Assembly: GCF_000224145.3 (NCBI RefSeq)
Contig: NC_020172.2
Span: 3,827,557 to 3,891,556 of the forward strand
Reading direction: 5' to 3'
Source: Ciona intestinalis
Lineage: Eukaryota; Chordata; Ascidiacea; Phlebobranchia; Cionidae
DNA length: 64,000 nt
Shown here: in pieces, positions 35,882 through 48,565 of the stretch
Layout of the letters: each line of letters begins with the position of its first letter
Numbering within the stretch: position 1 is the first letter of the stretch
Notes under the pieces: generated by a model
What the model was told of the DNA's origin: nothing
What the model saw: only the letters and a program-made list of their open reading frames with translations
The model's database searches: none
Translations under genes and position numbers: made by a program

Positions 35882-38800
35882 ATAATTCACCAGAATCCAC
35901 GGATGTCCGATTTCTGACAAAACAATTTCAAAACTGGCTACAAGTTGTTCTTGCGCTAAGGTTAGTATAATTATGAATGAATGAATCCTTGCGTGGCCGT
36001 AAAACGACAGTCGTTATAACACGGTTATTGTTCTGTTTTACAAACTTCGTCTCCGCTGAAGAGTTACCACGTATGCAACTTTGTGGGTGATTACATTTTG
36101 AAAATTCCTTTTTTTGTAGTGTATGGCTGACATTTTAGACAACCCTTTGGAAAGAATTGCATTTTTTTAATTTTTTAGCCAAACATAGAAAAAAAACGAT
36201 CACCCAAAAAGCTACATAGTTGGTAATTAAGCACAGGCATTGTTTACTATAAACCGCCTATAATTTACAATCAAACCCCCTTTTAAACCTAATTTATTCG
36301 AAACGACATTACTGAACTAATACACAACATGCATCAACAGATTTGCAAGTGAGTACGTCGCCCCCGTTATCAACCAAGCAGTGAAAGAAATGCATCACCA
36401 ACTCCTGTTTAAATATGGATCGAAGTGCATTCCTTATCAACAACTTAAGCTACTAAGGTAGTATTGTCATATTTGGTAGGGTGGGGGGGGGGGGGGGGAT
36501 GGGACACCTTTAACACAATATTCAAATTTCCTGATCGTGCTTTTTTATCAAAGGTGTATAGGAGTCGTGAGAATATAGTTTAAAAATCTTTTATTGTTCT
36601 TTGTGTACTACTAAACGGGACGAAAAATAGAATAAAACGGTGTCCCATTTTCCCTTACCCTAGCTACTCCATATACAAACGAATAAACGTAACTTAATAT
36701 TTACCCTCGCCAATATTTACTGTAAGATGGGACACCGTTAGCACTCTATAATCGCATATTGCCAATCGTGTTTTAAAGAATTAACAGCGTTTTTAGAGTC
36801 GTTCGGCTACAGTTTTATGATTCTATTATATTCTATAAATATTCTTTGTTTTCTATCGGATGGGATGAGAAAAAATAAGTAAAAGTGTCCCATCTTACCA
36901 TATCCTACTGTGATTTTTTTATATTTTTTAAAAATCTTAGAACATCTGGAAAAGTGCCGCCATCTTTAAACAATTGGATTAAAGACGTGAAGTCGAACCA
37001 CCGTTCATCGATATCGACCGGTTCCCTAGTTCGATTTACTGACGTTACAAAATGGCCGACGGAAGATGGCTCGTGGGAGATAGCACGGGTGAGATTATAC
37101 CCCATGTGACGTCACTAAAAACGATTCATTATGACTTGACCCGTTGCTTCATATCGAATATATCGTTATCACCCAAATCCCATATTTCCTGATCGTGTTT
37201 TAAATAATTACCAACGCTCTTTTAGAATCATAGGGATACAGTTTAAAATTGTTTAAATGTTCTATGTTTGCTACCAAATGGAACGAAAAAGTATAAAACC
37301 ATGTCTCATCCTACCCCACCATACTATTAAATGACATTATACAACGCTTATTATTACAGGTTTTTATGTCACAAGGCTACAGGTCGGGTACCGGCAATAC
37401 TTCGTCCTCATTCGATACTTCTGCTTTGTTCAGTTATATGTTTCGATGTCGCAACTTTGAACGTTACTTACAAGATATTAATGTCGCAAAAAATATACTG
37501 GAAGTAAGTGTTACAATATAGGGTGGGGTAGGATGGGACACGTTTTCATTCTCTTTTATCCTCTCATTTGGAGGTAAACAAAGAATACTTATAAAATTGT
37601 ATAAGAGTATGATCGCAACTTAAAAAAAACGTTGTGAACTCTACAAAACACGATCAGATAATATACAGTATCCCATCTTACCCCATAGTAGAGTATACGT
37701 AGGCGATGCAAATCTATATTCAAAGTTAATTTCGGCTCTATAAAAGTCTAGATTCGCGTCATAACTGTAAAGTCTATAACACTTACGCCATGTGGCTTTA
37801 ACTGTTGCAAGCATTCATTCGATTCGTGAGTTTTCATCTAATGATTAATGATACATCAATCATAAGACGAAAGCTCATGATCATAACATCATTTCCTTTC
37901 ACATGACTGTCCTTTACAAATAAACGTGTTCCAGCTATTCAAACGTTAACATTGAGCCTGTGACGTCACAGGTGCGTAACAATGCCATGCACAGCCCACG
38001 ACTCGAGTTCACAGATCAACAAATGAAAGAATATTTTGGTATAATATCTTGTCTGTTTGACGACGAAAGGTTAATTCTTGAAACGCAGCAATTTGAGCAA
38101 TCGACCAAAGCGTTGCAAGAATTTAAAGAGGTAAAACGTATTGTGTCCCTTTTCATTTAGTAGTAAACAACGAACACTCAAAAAGGTATAAAACCGTACG
38201 CATGTAAGACGAGTATAGTATTAGACGTCTTACCTATCATACTTTTTTGTTCAGCCCTTTATTCTACGGGTTGCATATAGTACTGTGGGGTAAGATGGGA
38301 TTTTGTTAGCAGCTAAATCCCAGATTCCCTAATCGTGTTTTAAGCAACTAACAATGCTAGCTTAAAGTTGCGGGGCTACGGTTACATAGTTCTATATATA
38401 AACATACAAATTTTTTTTCAGATGAGAGACAGATTGGCGAAAACTGATTATACAAAAACTACGATCAAGTTTATTGGCGAAGAAAACGCGATGTTGTCTC
38501 GTTGTGTTTCAGCGAATCAGTCTCAGGTAAACGACACCATTTTTAGCACAGTGATTAAATAAATTGTTATAACGCGTATGTACAACTTTGTAGGTTTTTT
38601 CTGTACAACTGAGAGGCCACTGAATGACTAAACAATTTTTTACAAATAAAATGTAATATTTGTGTGGTGTATAAACCATCGGTTCTAAGTAATAGCAATG
38701 CTCCAAACCAGTGGTCACTATTAGGTTGTCAAATTGTCAGCCATATGGAAAACCATGTTTCGAATTTGTCTATACTCGCAAAAGTACACAAGTGTATAAA

Positions 38801-41800
38801 AAAGAACATCCATTATATAGGCCTTATTACTCTGCAACGCGAGGATTCATTTGTTCATTTTTCTCTTTTCACAGTTGATCTCGCTTCGCAACTTATATGA
38901 CAATATTACACGAGATTTCGTCAACGTTTCGAAACAAGCGTTAACATTAAACAAAGCTTGCGATCAGTTTCAACAGAAGATTGAAAACCAACTTGATCAT
39001 TTGGATTCAAAAGTTAGTTTGGTTATAAATAATACAAGATCTTGGTGATATGATTTATATATATCGAAAACTACTGATTTTTTTCTGAAACGGATACTTT
39101 TAGTTTTTTTTACACATAAATTTAACCTAAATTAAGTTACAAAGAAAAAGTTTTAAAATAACATTAAGTTTTTTGTTTTGCATTCAGGATTAATGTTTGA
39201 CGAGTTTAGTCCGTTGGACATTTTTATCTCATATACGCTTTAAACCGGCTAAGTTTGAGTTATTTTACGCTCATTTTTTTAGCATACGACAATTGAGTGC
39301 GCTGAATCTATAAAAACATTTATTGCGTTTCAGGTAACCAGCCTTCACAAACAAGTGGACGAGTTCGAAGAATGCATGAACCGCAGTGAAAAGAAGCCAC
39401 CATCGACTAGCTGTAAAGGTACATGGCAGAGAATTCTAAGAAAACTCACACGAAAGAAATCTGCTGATAAACCAACCCCTTCAAGTCGATGCCAAACTAA
39501 ATGTCAAAGCGAAAATGTCCTAATGGGAACAGGTATATATAAATAGTTGTCCGGTGCCAAGGTATGGTATTGGTTAGTTCGCCCAGCCTAGAGAATACGG
39601 GTTCAAGGCTCATATCTGCTACCTTTTGGCGTGTATGTGTTTTCGCGAAGTGTGCGAAACGGAACACTTGCTGTGTTATAACGACCGTTGTTGCTCCGCC
39701 ACGCGAGTACAAATATGTTACATTTAATCAACAGTATAGTCGTTAAACGCTATGGTAAAACCCAAAAGACAGTTAGGTATTTAACTTAGGTTAAGTTGAA
39801 ACAAATTGTACTTCTGTCATTGATTAGTTTCTTTTCTGTTCATTTTTACCTTATGTGTATTAAAAAGGTACGAAAAGAAAAAAGGACGAAAATTATAATG
39901 TGAAAATGAAGAAACGAAAAAACGACCTCGACCCCGTACAAGCGGTATATATGCTTACACATAAGCTGTATTAACTTGTTTTTACTATATTTTATTTATA
40001 GCACTGCATGGTAATATTGAACACTGTTAGCATCACCTATAAATCCCATACTTTCTGATCATGTTTTAAATAACAACGCTGTAGAGACACAGGACTACGG
40101 TTATATAATTCTGCAAATATTCTTCTCTCTACCAAATGCGACAACTAAAAAGAATAAAAACATGTCCCATCTTACCCCACCCTACTATACTTCAGAATCT
40201 GGTGGAAACAATGTTGGCAAGTTTAAAAGATTCAGATGTAAAAAAGAAAAATGGCGGCGGCGGTGGCGGAAGTAATACGAAGTATCAGAACATTTTACAA
40301 ACATTTCTATTAAGCCAGGTCGGTTACTTTACCCGTTATAACACGGGTGTTCTGTTTCATACACTTCGTGCCAGCTTACGAGTTACCAAGTATGTTGCTT
40401 TGTGGATGATTGTTTTTTTAAAACTATTATGTTTTTTAAGTATTTTTAAAGGTAACTGAATTATGATACTAGAATGGGAACAAAGGAGCCTCCTATTACG
40501 AAACAATGGATGAAAATTCTCGATATCATTCAAAAGTTACTTTTGTGTCAAATTTTGCTGTTTCCACCCCTGAGCCACAACCTACAGAACAAGACGCAGA
40601 AGCGACAGCGGCGAAAGAGGTTTTGATTATGACGTAACAAGTTTTTTTATGACGTAACAAACTTTAAATATCACGCAACGAATTTTAAGAATAAACCAGC
40701 GATCATGATTTTTATAAACCTATATACTCATTATTATAACGGTATCCCTTTTCGACAGGCTTTAAAAAATCTTGGGTTAGAACTCCCAGAAACGATAAGC
40801 GACCCCGTTCAACTGTTCAAAGATTATTGCGAAGAAATCCACCAAGAAACACTATCTTTTCATACCTTTGTTGCGTCACATAGATGCTTTGTCACGTTGA
40901 TACAATTCTTTAACAACTACTCCATAGCACGGACAGACGTCAAGCAGGATGAACTCTTTATTGAGGTATAGTAGGGCGGGGTGGGGTAAGTCGGGACATG
41001 GGGCAAGTTAGGACAATTTTTAGAAACACATTTTTGATTTATACATTTATTGTTTAAATTTTTAGTTTTTTTATAATTTTTGTCGTGGAGTCATTTAAAG
41101 ATACAGTTAATGTTTCGCAGTTGAAATACAGTTCATTATTATGCGATACGGTTTCAATCACCGAAAGCATGGCCGCCAACAGCGTTCTAGCAGAGGCAAA
41201 TATTTTTACAACGCCGCAAAACGCAAAGCGTAAGTAAAGTTTACAACTGTGGGGAAGATGGGACGACTTTAACACATAAAATCCAAATATCCTCATCGTG
41301 TTTTAAACAATTAACAACGGTCCATGAAAGTCGTAAGGATACGGTTTCAAGATTTTTTGAATGTTCTTTGTTTACTACCAAATGGGACGAGAAAATGGAA
41401 TGCAAAGGTCTGCCATGCATCTTCCCCCACCCTATTATAATGGATTTTCACTATTGTTTTCAAAGAGATAAATAAAAATATATTTTATGTTATTTTTTAC
41501 AGAGCAACTGAACGAATACTGTTTACAAAGAGGTGGGACACTTCCATTGTATTACACCAACCAAACAGAAAATAACAGGACCGGTCAAAAAATCTTAAGT
41601 TCCACGGTCCGATCATATCTTCGAAACTCACTCACCGATTCTAGAATGCCTAACTATTGCAATGGGCCCGATGATATACCAGACCCGCAAGACAAATATA
41701 TTGTATATGCTGATATTGTGGAAACTGAAAGCTTCGTAAGTCAATTGTTGCGAACAGGTTCAAGGCTCGTTGCTGCCACCATTGTGGGTGTATGTACTTT

Positions 41801-42587
41801 TGGGCAAAACACCTAATGACTGTTCTAACCCAGTGGTCACGAACTGGTTACCTTAATTGTTATCCATACACATACTAAAAAAACAATTACTCACTAAGTT
41901 GCATGCGTGGTAACTCGTAAGCGGGCACGAGAGGAATAAAACAAAACAACCATGTTATAACGATTAACGACTGTAGTTTTCCCGCCACACAAGGAGAGCA
42001 AGTTGCATATATATTCATATATTGACTTATTCTGCAGCCGCAGCGTTCAATGTTGGCATCGAGCGAAACAGCAGCAAAACAAATGTTGGATAAACTGGGT
42101 GTTGTGTCAGATGGTAAAACACATACACCTTACATGGAAAGATTGGAAGCATATGCGAGGGAATGGGGCTACACGGTTGTTCCTCATACACGAGAAGTAA
42201 GAAATGTGGTTATAGTAGGGTGGGGTAAGATAGGACACATTTTTATTCGCCTTTTTCGTTCTTTTCATATATTTGTATAATCGTATTCTCACGACTCTTG
42301 CAAATTGTTTAAAAAAGATTAGGAAATATGAGATATAGGCGTTTACAGTATCCCAAAATGTCCAACCAAAACAAAGTGACACACCAATCGAATTTCATTT
42401 TCAGATTAATCTGAACGTAGAAGTTCCAACAATGTACGATTGTGTCGTCACAAGCAAATGCCTCAAAGACACAAAGCAAAGTTTCATCGTATGTAGTAAC
42501 GTTATTGGTACATACGACTCCAACGACGCGAAGGAAAGTGCCGCTTTAAATGCATTGAGGTTACTTGGGGTCACGCACAATACCTGA
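35882..42587 (+). CDS. HEPN (CXorf38-like) + coiled coil + four dsRBD-like domains
   Basis: Exons: 35882-35960, 36341-36457, 36941-37088, 37360-37503, 37972-38130, 38422-38526, 38875-39012, 39334-39532, 39868-39944, 40196-40318, 40473-40619, 40759-40965, 41091-41229, 41503-41735, 42038-42196, 42405-42587. They give about 785 visible codons, all in phase; the start codon exon is not fixed. Residues about 15-210 resemble vertebrate CXorf38 (FQNWLQ, NWIKDVKSNH, KWPTEDGSWEIARVFM, VRNNAMHSPRLEF). RNNAMH is a perfect RX4H, the HEPN nuclease motif. About 215-330 is coiled-coil-like, about 335-400 is Lys-rich (KMKKRKND, NLS-like), followed by a Gly run. The C-terminal half has four dsRBD-like units ending AEATAAKEALKNLG, ESMAANSVLAEANIF, SETAAKQMLDKLGV and AKESAALNALRLLGV; the second is divergent. 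Inferred role: dsRNA binding, possibly RNA cleavage. Activity and pathway are unproven. Confidence 0.85.
36470..36665. mobile_element. MITE with expanded G-run
   Basis: The left TIR GGTAGGGTGGGG has grown to an uninterrupted run of about 19 G (36479-36499). The right end is degraded (TTTCCCTTACCCTAGCTA). It lies in an intron of the HEPN-dsRBD gene. Confidence 0.7.
39998..40191. mobile_element. MITE (subfamily B) directly before a splice acceptor
   Basis: The right end CCATCTTACCCCACCCTACTATA is followed within five bases by TTCAG and exon 40196-40318. The C/T-rich end therefore acts as the polypyrimidine tract in this gene model. Confidence 0.75.
40966..41060. mobile_element. MITE-like fragment forming a splice donor
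   Basis: The exon ends ...TTTATTGAG and the next bases GTATAGTAGGGCGGGG are the element's TIR, so the donor GT is at the edge of the insertion. The rest is degraded (GGGGTAAGTCGGGACATGG). Confidence 0.55.
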
Positions 42588-43515
42588 TCCTACGTCACAA
42601 TGACGTCATAGGTGTGACGTCATACTACAATGTTTATTCAAAATCGTGATTTCACAAATACGTTTATTGCACACTTACAACCAAATATACAACAACGTTT
42701 AATTATAAGTTACATGTTATATAGTAGGGTGGGGGGAAATGGGACACCTTTAGCACATAATATCCAAATACTCTGATCGTGTTTTAAACAATTAACAACG
42801 GCCTATGGAAGTCGTGAGGATGTACGGATAATATATAATTCTTTGAATGTTCTGTTCACTACCAAATGGGACGAGAAAATAGAATCAAATAGTGTCCCAT
42901 CTTACCCCACCTTACTTACGTACTTAAATAATTATTTTGTGGACGTTTTACAAATTTGAACACAGCATAATACGGGAACGTGTACAACTCTTGCAAGATT
43001 TATAATATTTATCATAGGCGCAAAACGTGGGGTGGTGAGGGTTCAAGGCCACCCCTGATTTTTATAATTAAGAAACATTACAGTCAAGAAGGGCAAAATT
43101 GCCATTATATTTTTTTCTGAATTTACATTATACAGCACACTGTATTTTGAAAAGTTTTGCGCCTATGATTATAAAAGAACCATATGTTTTCTACACAAAC
43201 ACAGTATCATGTGCAAGGTCATTTGTTTTGTTTTGGATCCACCAATGTAAAACACAATCCACAATGCATGTTATGACATTATAATATAGTAGGGTGGGGA
43301 AGACGGGACACCTTTGGCACATAATATCCAAATACCCTGTTCCTGTTTTACACAACTAACAACGTTCTATGGAAGTCGTAAGGATACGGTTTTATAATTG
43401 GTTAAATGTTTTTTGTTTACTACTGAACAGGACAAGAAAATATATAATATAAAATAAAAGGTGTCCTGTCTTTCCCCAACCTACTTTATAGATTTTATCA
43501 AGTGAGCCCTATACT
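42588..43515. other. Intergenic region between convergent genes, two MITEs
   Basis: MITEs at 42720-42915 and 43285-43490 occupy much of this gap between the 3' ends of the HEPN-dsRBD gene and ATP6AP2. I see no AATAAA for the plus-strand gene. Confidence 0.6.
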
Positions 43516-43521
43516 TTTATT
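43516..43521 (-). terminator. Poly(A) signal, ATP6AP2
   Basis: AATAAA on the minus strand (TTTATT on plus), 25 bases beyond the stop codon. Confidence 0.6.
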
Positions 43522-43545
43522 AAAAAAATCGCCAGAAATTGTGTT

Positions 43546-46491
43546 TTATTCGTTTTTAATACGTTGTGTAGCCATTCTGTATATTAAGCTATCACTACCA
43601 GGATCCATCACCCATATTACATACACAGCAAAATACACGGCCAAAACAAAAAACACAGAAAACCAGATACCGATATTTAGCATGGCTGAATACTGTGATG
43701 AGGTAGGGACAACTGTTCCGTTAATATTTGTGTCATCGTCAACTGCTCGTGTATAACGAGCATTGAATGTATGAGGAGCAACAACCATGTTAACCTCAAC
43801 TAGCATGTTATTGTTGTAAAGATCTTTGAATTCTTTCACAAACTGAAAAAAAGAGGATTTGTTGAGTGTTTTCCTTCATATTAAAAATTTGAAATTTATT
43901 TAAAAAGTTATTATATTTTATAATATTTAAAGTTGACCAAATAGATTTGTTATTGTACTTTGGAAATGCTGAAAATCCCCTTTGGGCATTTTTCGACAAC
44001 TAACATTAATATATAGAGTAGTTTTAACAATATTAGATAATATATAGTGATATATGTGGGGTAGGATTTGATACTGTTAGCCCTATATCCCATATCTCCT
44101 AATCAAAGTTTTAATAATTAACAACGCTGTTTTAGAGTGACTACGATTCTGTAAATACGCTTTGTTTACTACCAAATGTCACAAAAAAAGAGAATGAAAA
44201 CATGTCCCAATTTTACCCCACCCTACTATAAATCAAAGTACCCTAGTACCCACTACACGTACCACATATAGCAGTATTTTTATCAAAATATAGACATAGC
44301 AGACTACCAATTACCTTAGGAATAAATGCATCCAATATACTAATAGCTGATCTAACTTGACACGAGTCAACTCCATAAACTTGTTTTAAATTTTCCAATG
44401 AGGTCAACACAAAGTTATAAGAATCAGGTGTACCATCTACGCAAACCTCGGGGTGAGCTTTAATCTGTTGTAATATTAAATTAGGCAATTGTTATGTGTC
44501 CAATTGTAACAAGTTACAACTTACAAGTCAAAAATTTTGCAATACTTAAAACATAAAATTCCAAGAAATACAAAAACGTTTACATGGAAAAGAAATTTAA
44601 TGTTACATATTTTCATTTAGCTCATGTTAATAGAATTATATTAACGTTAGATTGCTTATTTTATAACTTTATACTCACTCTCGAAAAAATAAAAACGAGT
44701 ATATGTATATTAGTTTAAACTGTTGCAATTCTCTAGAGTTTCACATACAGCACATAGTATTTCATTATATATATATATAAGCTACAATTAGAGAATAAAA
44801 ATGATAATATCTGTGATGTAAAAAATAACCTTGTCCAAGATATCCTGCATTAGTTGAATCTCAGCATAAAAAGATTGATCAATAACATTAGTTGGGTTCA
44901 AACAAGAGGGGAAAGTTTTAACAAGTGAATCATCAAGTGCTAAACGGTGCATCATTTCATCATTGGTGAATGCTAACCCATTAAATATGGGATTCCTGGT
45001 ATTTCCACTCTGTAATAAAGGATTGCTTTATCATTAAACATATAAAAATACAATATAAAACAAATATATAAATATAATATACAATTTCCTAAAAATAATA
45101 AAACAAAACATATAGGCCTATATATTATACTAGCCTATAATAAAACCTAAAAATGTTTCTTTCCTTTTTAAAGAAAATTAAATAAAAAAACAAAGAGAAT
45201 GGATTTAAGAAGAAAATGTTGAAACAATAGTTAATAAAACCTTAAAATGTAAACAATTTCTATAATATAGTAAATATACCCCCCCCCCCTTTTTTTTGTG
45301 TGAAAAAACAATATTTTATTAAACTGCACATAATATGGTTTACGAGCATGTTTCAAAATATAGTTGCCCCCTTTTTTAACTCCTGGATAGCCTATGCCCT
45401 TTGTTGTAATACATACACATTATTACTTACATCTGTTACTAAGTCAACAATTACAGATTGTTCTTTCCATGGTAATGATGTGATTGCTTTATTGAGTTTT
45501 TCCATTGATGTAACCCTATCATCCTCCATTGAAACTTTATCGTATTTTACAGCAAACTAAAAATACACAATTTATGGATTAGGCCTTGAACTAGGTGTAA
45601 TCACTTATAAATGAATAAAAAAAAGTTTAATATAAATAGGCTATGTACTAGCGATTAGAACTTACATCATTTAATGCAAATGAAACATCAGTTGGAAGAT
45701 CAATGTTAATCAGTAGATTAGCAGAAGGAGAGTCGAATATGTCATACTTTATCAAACCTTTAAAAATATATACACATTTATTATATACAATAAATATTAA
45801 ACAGCCTGCTCAATTTTTTGTAAAATTTAAAAAATATTAAAGTGATTTTAGCTACCCTCAAAGCTACACTATTGAATATATACTAGAACATTACAAATTG
45901 TAATCAACTAAACACAATCAGAAAACATATAATCAGGGAAAAATATGTTCCATTGGTTTCCTACGTCCCATCTTATTTCACAGTAATATAATATGAATGA
46001 TAAATACCCTGTAACTGAGTTGACATATCTGAAGAAAATCCCATCATATAATTAATAATTTGTGGGACATCATATCCATTAATATTATTTCCTTCACTCG
46101 ATATTTGAATGGAATCTGGTTTGGAAACAATGTATAATTGCCCATTTATTGTGGAGATCAGACCTGAAAAAAATGAGACAGAATTATTTTGGGTAATTGT
46201 TTTTTTAGGTCTTTGATCTGAAACATCGGGAAAAATTTGCTGGTAAACTGGTAAAATTTAATAAAAATAGACAGACTGAAAAAATAGCCAATGTATTAGA
46301 GGTTGATGGTTAATTTTTAACCTTTGACGTTAAAACGCTGCCAAATCCCTTTTTACCGTAAAAATAAGAATAAAACTATTTTTCGTAATAAGAAATAACT
46401 TTAAAACTAAATAATTGTTCATAAATATAAACTTACCTAAACAGAAAATCCAAGCAATAATACCATAGTGGCTAAAAGTATACGTCTTCAT
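43546..46491 (-). CDS. ATP6AP2: V-ATPase accessory protein 2 / (pro)renin receptor
   Basis: Seven exons: 46491-46437, 46163-46008, 45757-45666, 45556-45431, 45009-44830, 44464-44315, 43842-43546. They give 1056 bp, 351 aa, close to the 350 aa of the human protein, and all are in phase. Exon 1 encodes a signal peptide (MKTYTFSHYGIIAWIFCLG). The luminal part aligns loosely with the family. The C-terminus is diagnostic: one TM (about 307-331) followed by IWVMDPGSDSLIYRM and a short cytosolic tail. RYTR at 282-285 sits where the vertebrate protein has its furin site. Known role: assembly partner of the vacuolar H+-ATPase and component in Wnt/Frizzled signalling. Nothing suggests loss of function. 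Confidence 0.93.
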
Positions 46492-47310
46492 TTTAGCTTT
46501 TATTATAAATATTAAATACCAGAATCTAAAATAAGAAGAAATATAAAAACTCGTGCAGGTTTGCTCAAAATTTAATTTTTCTATAACCCTGTGTTGTCTT
46601 ATAATAAACCTGTCTATTCTGTTAAAACTGATGGAGTGTAAATGTACATAAACGTTACGAATATGGGTAAACTGTTTACTAAAATTTACAAATTGGAAAA
46701 GTCGTTCTGAAATTCTGATTTATAATAAATAAACAAATAAGTTTGTTCTTTCTATGTTTCACATGATTTTCTTGTTTTTCATAGAAATCATAACTTCTCA
46801 TTTGTGCAAAATGAAGTTCCTACTTCCTACGTTTCCCTGTCCTGTCCTCTTAGACATGCTGCATACGCACTAGTATGTACTGCACAAAAATAGCTATTCA
46901 ACAATTTAAATAATAAGTTTAGCCAAAGCGTTAGTTGCATACGTTTGTGCATTTCAGTTCCACCTATCAACGTTGGTGGTTTTCTTATTGAGCACGTAAG
47001 TGGCTCATAGCCGCAAACATGTTTATATACGGACTCTGATATAGATCATTTTTCGTCGAACAGTTGGTTTTGTTGTTATTTCTATACTAGAAAACCTTTT
47101 AAGATAATAAGACTTGGGGGATAAAAAATATTTGAATCTGTTTTAGTTTATTTGAGTGCGTAACGGAAGGAAACGCGTAAGAAAGTAAAGACCTTGCTGT
47201 AAAAAAGTTAACGCGTAATAGAGTTAAACCTGTAGGACTGGGACACCTGTAGGATGTTACTGTTAAACTTGGTATAACCTATTAAGTTAAGCTCTAAAAG
47301 TAATTGGTTT
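46492..47310. other. Intergenic, ATP6AP2 upstream region
   Basis: The ATP6AP2 promoter should lie just above 46491. I see no convincing gene, repeat or motif in the stretch. Confidence 0.4.
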
Positions 47311-47657
47311 GGTGAGCTGGGCATGGATACTGAACAAACAATAAAAAGAAAACATTTAAAGGACAGGTACAGACCAGCATCTGTACCGAAATCTTCAATG
47401 TGCCACCAACTAAACCTATGCGCGACCTGCCCTGTGGTGGCACATTTTCTGGGTTGCCATCCAGGCACACAAAAAAAGTTGTACAACGAAATGGTGACGA
47501 AAATTGTACAAAACAGTAAAGCGCCGTGCACGAGTAAAGGGGGTAAAAATGGACAAAACTATTACACAAGTCGCGGAAAAATACACCTGTGCACGGCGCT
47601 GGAAGCCCTATACGACATATGCCCAACATAGACGTTGTCCCATGCGCCAAGCCCACC
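47311..47657. other. GC-richer island with stacked inverted repeats
   Basis: Stems seen: GGTACAGA 47366-47373 / TCTGTACC 47380-47387 (6-base loop); AATGTGCCACCA 47397-47408 / TGGTGGCACATT 47435-47446; GTTGTACAAC palindrome 47478-47487 and TTGTACAA 47504-47511; AGCGCCGTGCAC 47520-47531 / GTGCACGGCGCT 47589-47600; and an outer imperfect stem GGTG..GCATGG 47311-47326 / CCATGC..CACC 47640-47657. It is clearly more GC-rich than its flanks. Overlapping ORFs exist on both strands (102 aa plus, 120 aa minus) without family resemblance. It could be a structured RNA gene, a foldback element or a small coding gene. Confidence 0.5.
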
Positions 47658-47782
47658 GCTATGGTTAAAAGAGAAAGATACAGATTCTGGTACCAACCGC
47701 ATTTGTAGATGCTCCTCTTCGTTGAAACACAATTTGTGTTTAAAACACCATTTGTGTTTGTTTATTCACTATTTTGAAACTG

Positions 47783-47989
47783 TATAGTAAGGTGGGGAAG
47801 ATAGGGCACCTACATTTTTATCCTAATTTTTTGGTACTACTTGGTCAAACAAAAAATATTTAAAGCATCGCAAAACCGTATCCTCACGACCCCCATAGAC
47901 CGTTGTCAATTGTTTAAAACACGACCAGGATAACAGAATATTTAGACAATATGTGCTAAAGGTGTCCCGTTTCCCCCCACCTTAGTATA
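47783..47989. mobile_element. MITE copy
   Basis: Ends TATAGTAAGGTGGGG and CCCCCCACCTTAGTATA, core intact. Confidence 0.8.
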
Positions 47990-48565
47990 TTATACAGAAT
48001 TCTCTGCAGTCATTTGGCCCTTGACATTCATAACACTATATCTGTAGCCATTTGGCCCGGCATTCTAAATACTTCTTTTTCATAACATTTTGTTCAGTTA
48101 TTTCGCCCACTCGGTCTTTCATTCACTCAGTTTGCCCGTAAATTGCTTGTAGTCCAAACAAAAGCTATTATTTAATTAGTAAATACACATTATTAAACTT
48201 ATTAATATATACATTATTATTAATAATAATGAATCCAAACGTGGCTTTTAAAACTGTCTAAATAGATTACTTTCCTCTGGATGGTTAAAATGGGCCGTTT
48301 TATTAAAAAAAAGTTTAAGGGAAATAATCTTATTAAATTAACCCTAAACCAACTAAAGTGTTGGCCCACGTTCGATCCACTAGATAGTGACACCAGACAC
48401 CATTTGTGCCGGGCATCCTAATTAAGACACTGCCCTTAACTGACAGCAACTTCTAGCTATTTCTATGAGCATCAGATAAACGTATTGCAGGCGGCTGCCT
48501 TGTAACATTACTAACTTGGTTCATATCAAATCAGGTAAACAGGTTTAGAATTAGACTCTGTAAAA

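Noticed and set aside
40136..40459. Single 107-codon ORF spanning a MITE and an exon
   Set aside because: Its first part is MITE sequence; only 40196-40318 is exon, with a GT donor after AGCCAG.
47294..47656. Minus-strand 120-codon ORF in the hairpin island
   Set aside because: No family resemblance, Cys/Phe-rich composition and a competing plus ORF. I kept the region as structure rather than as a gene.
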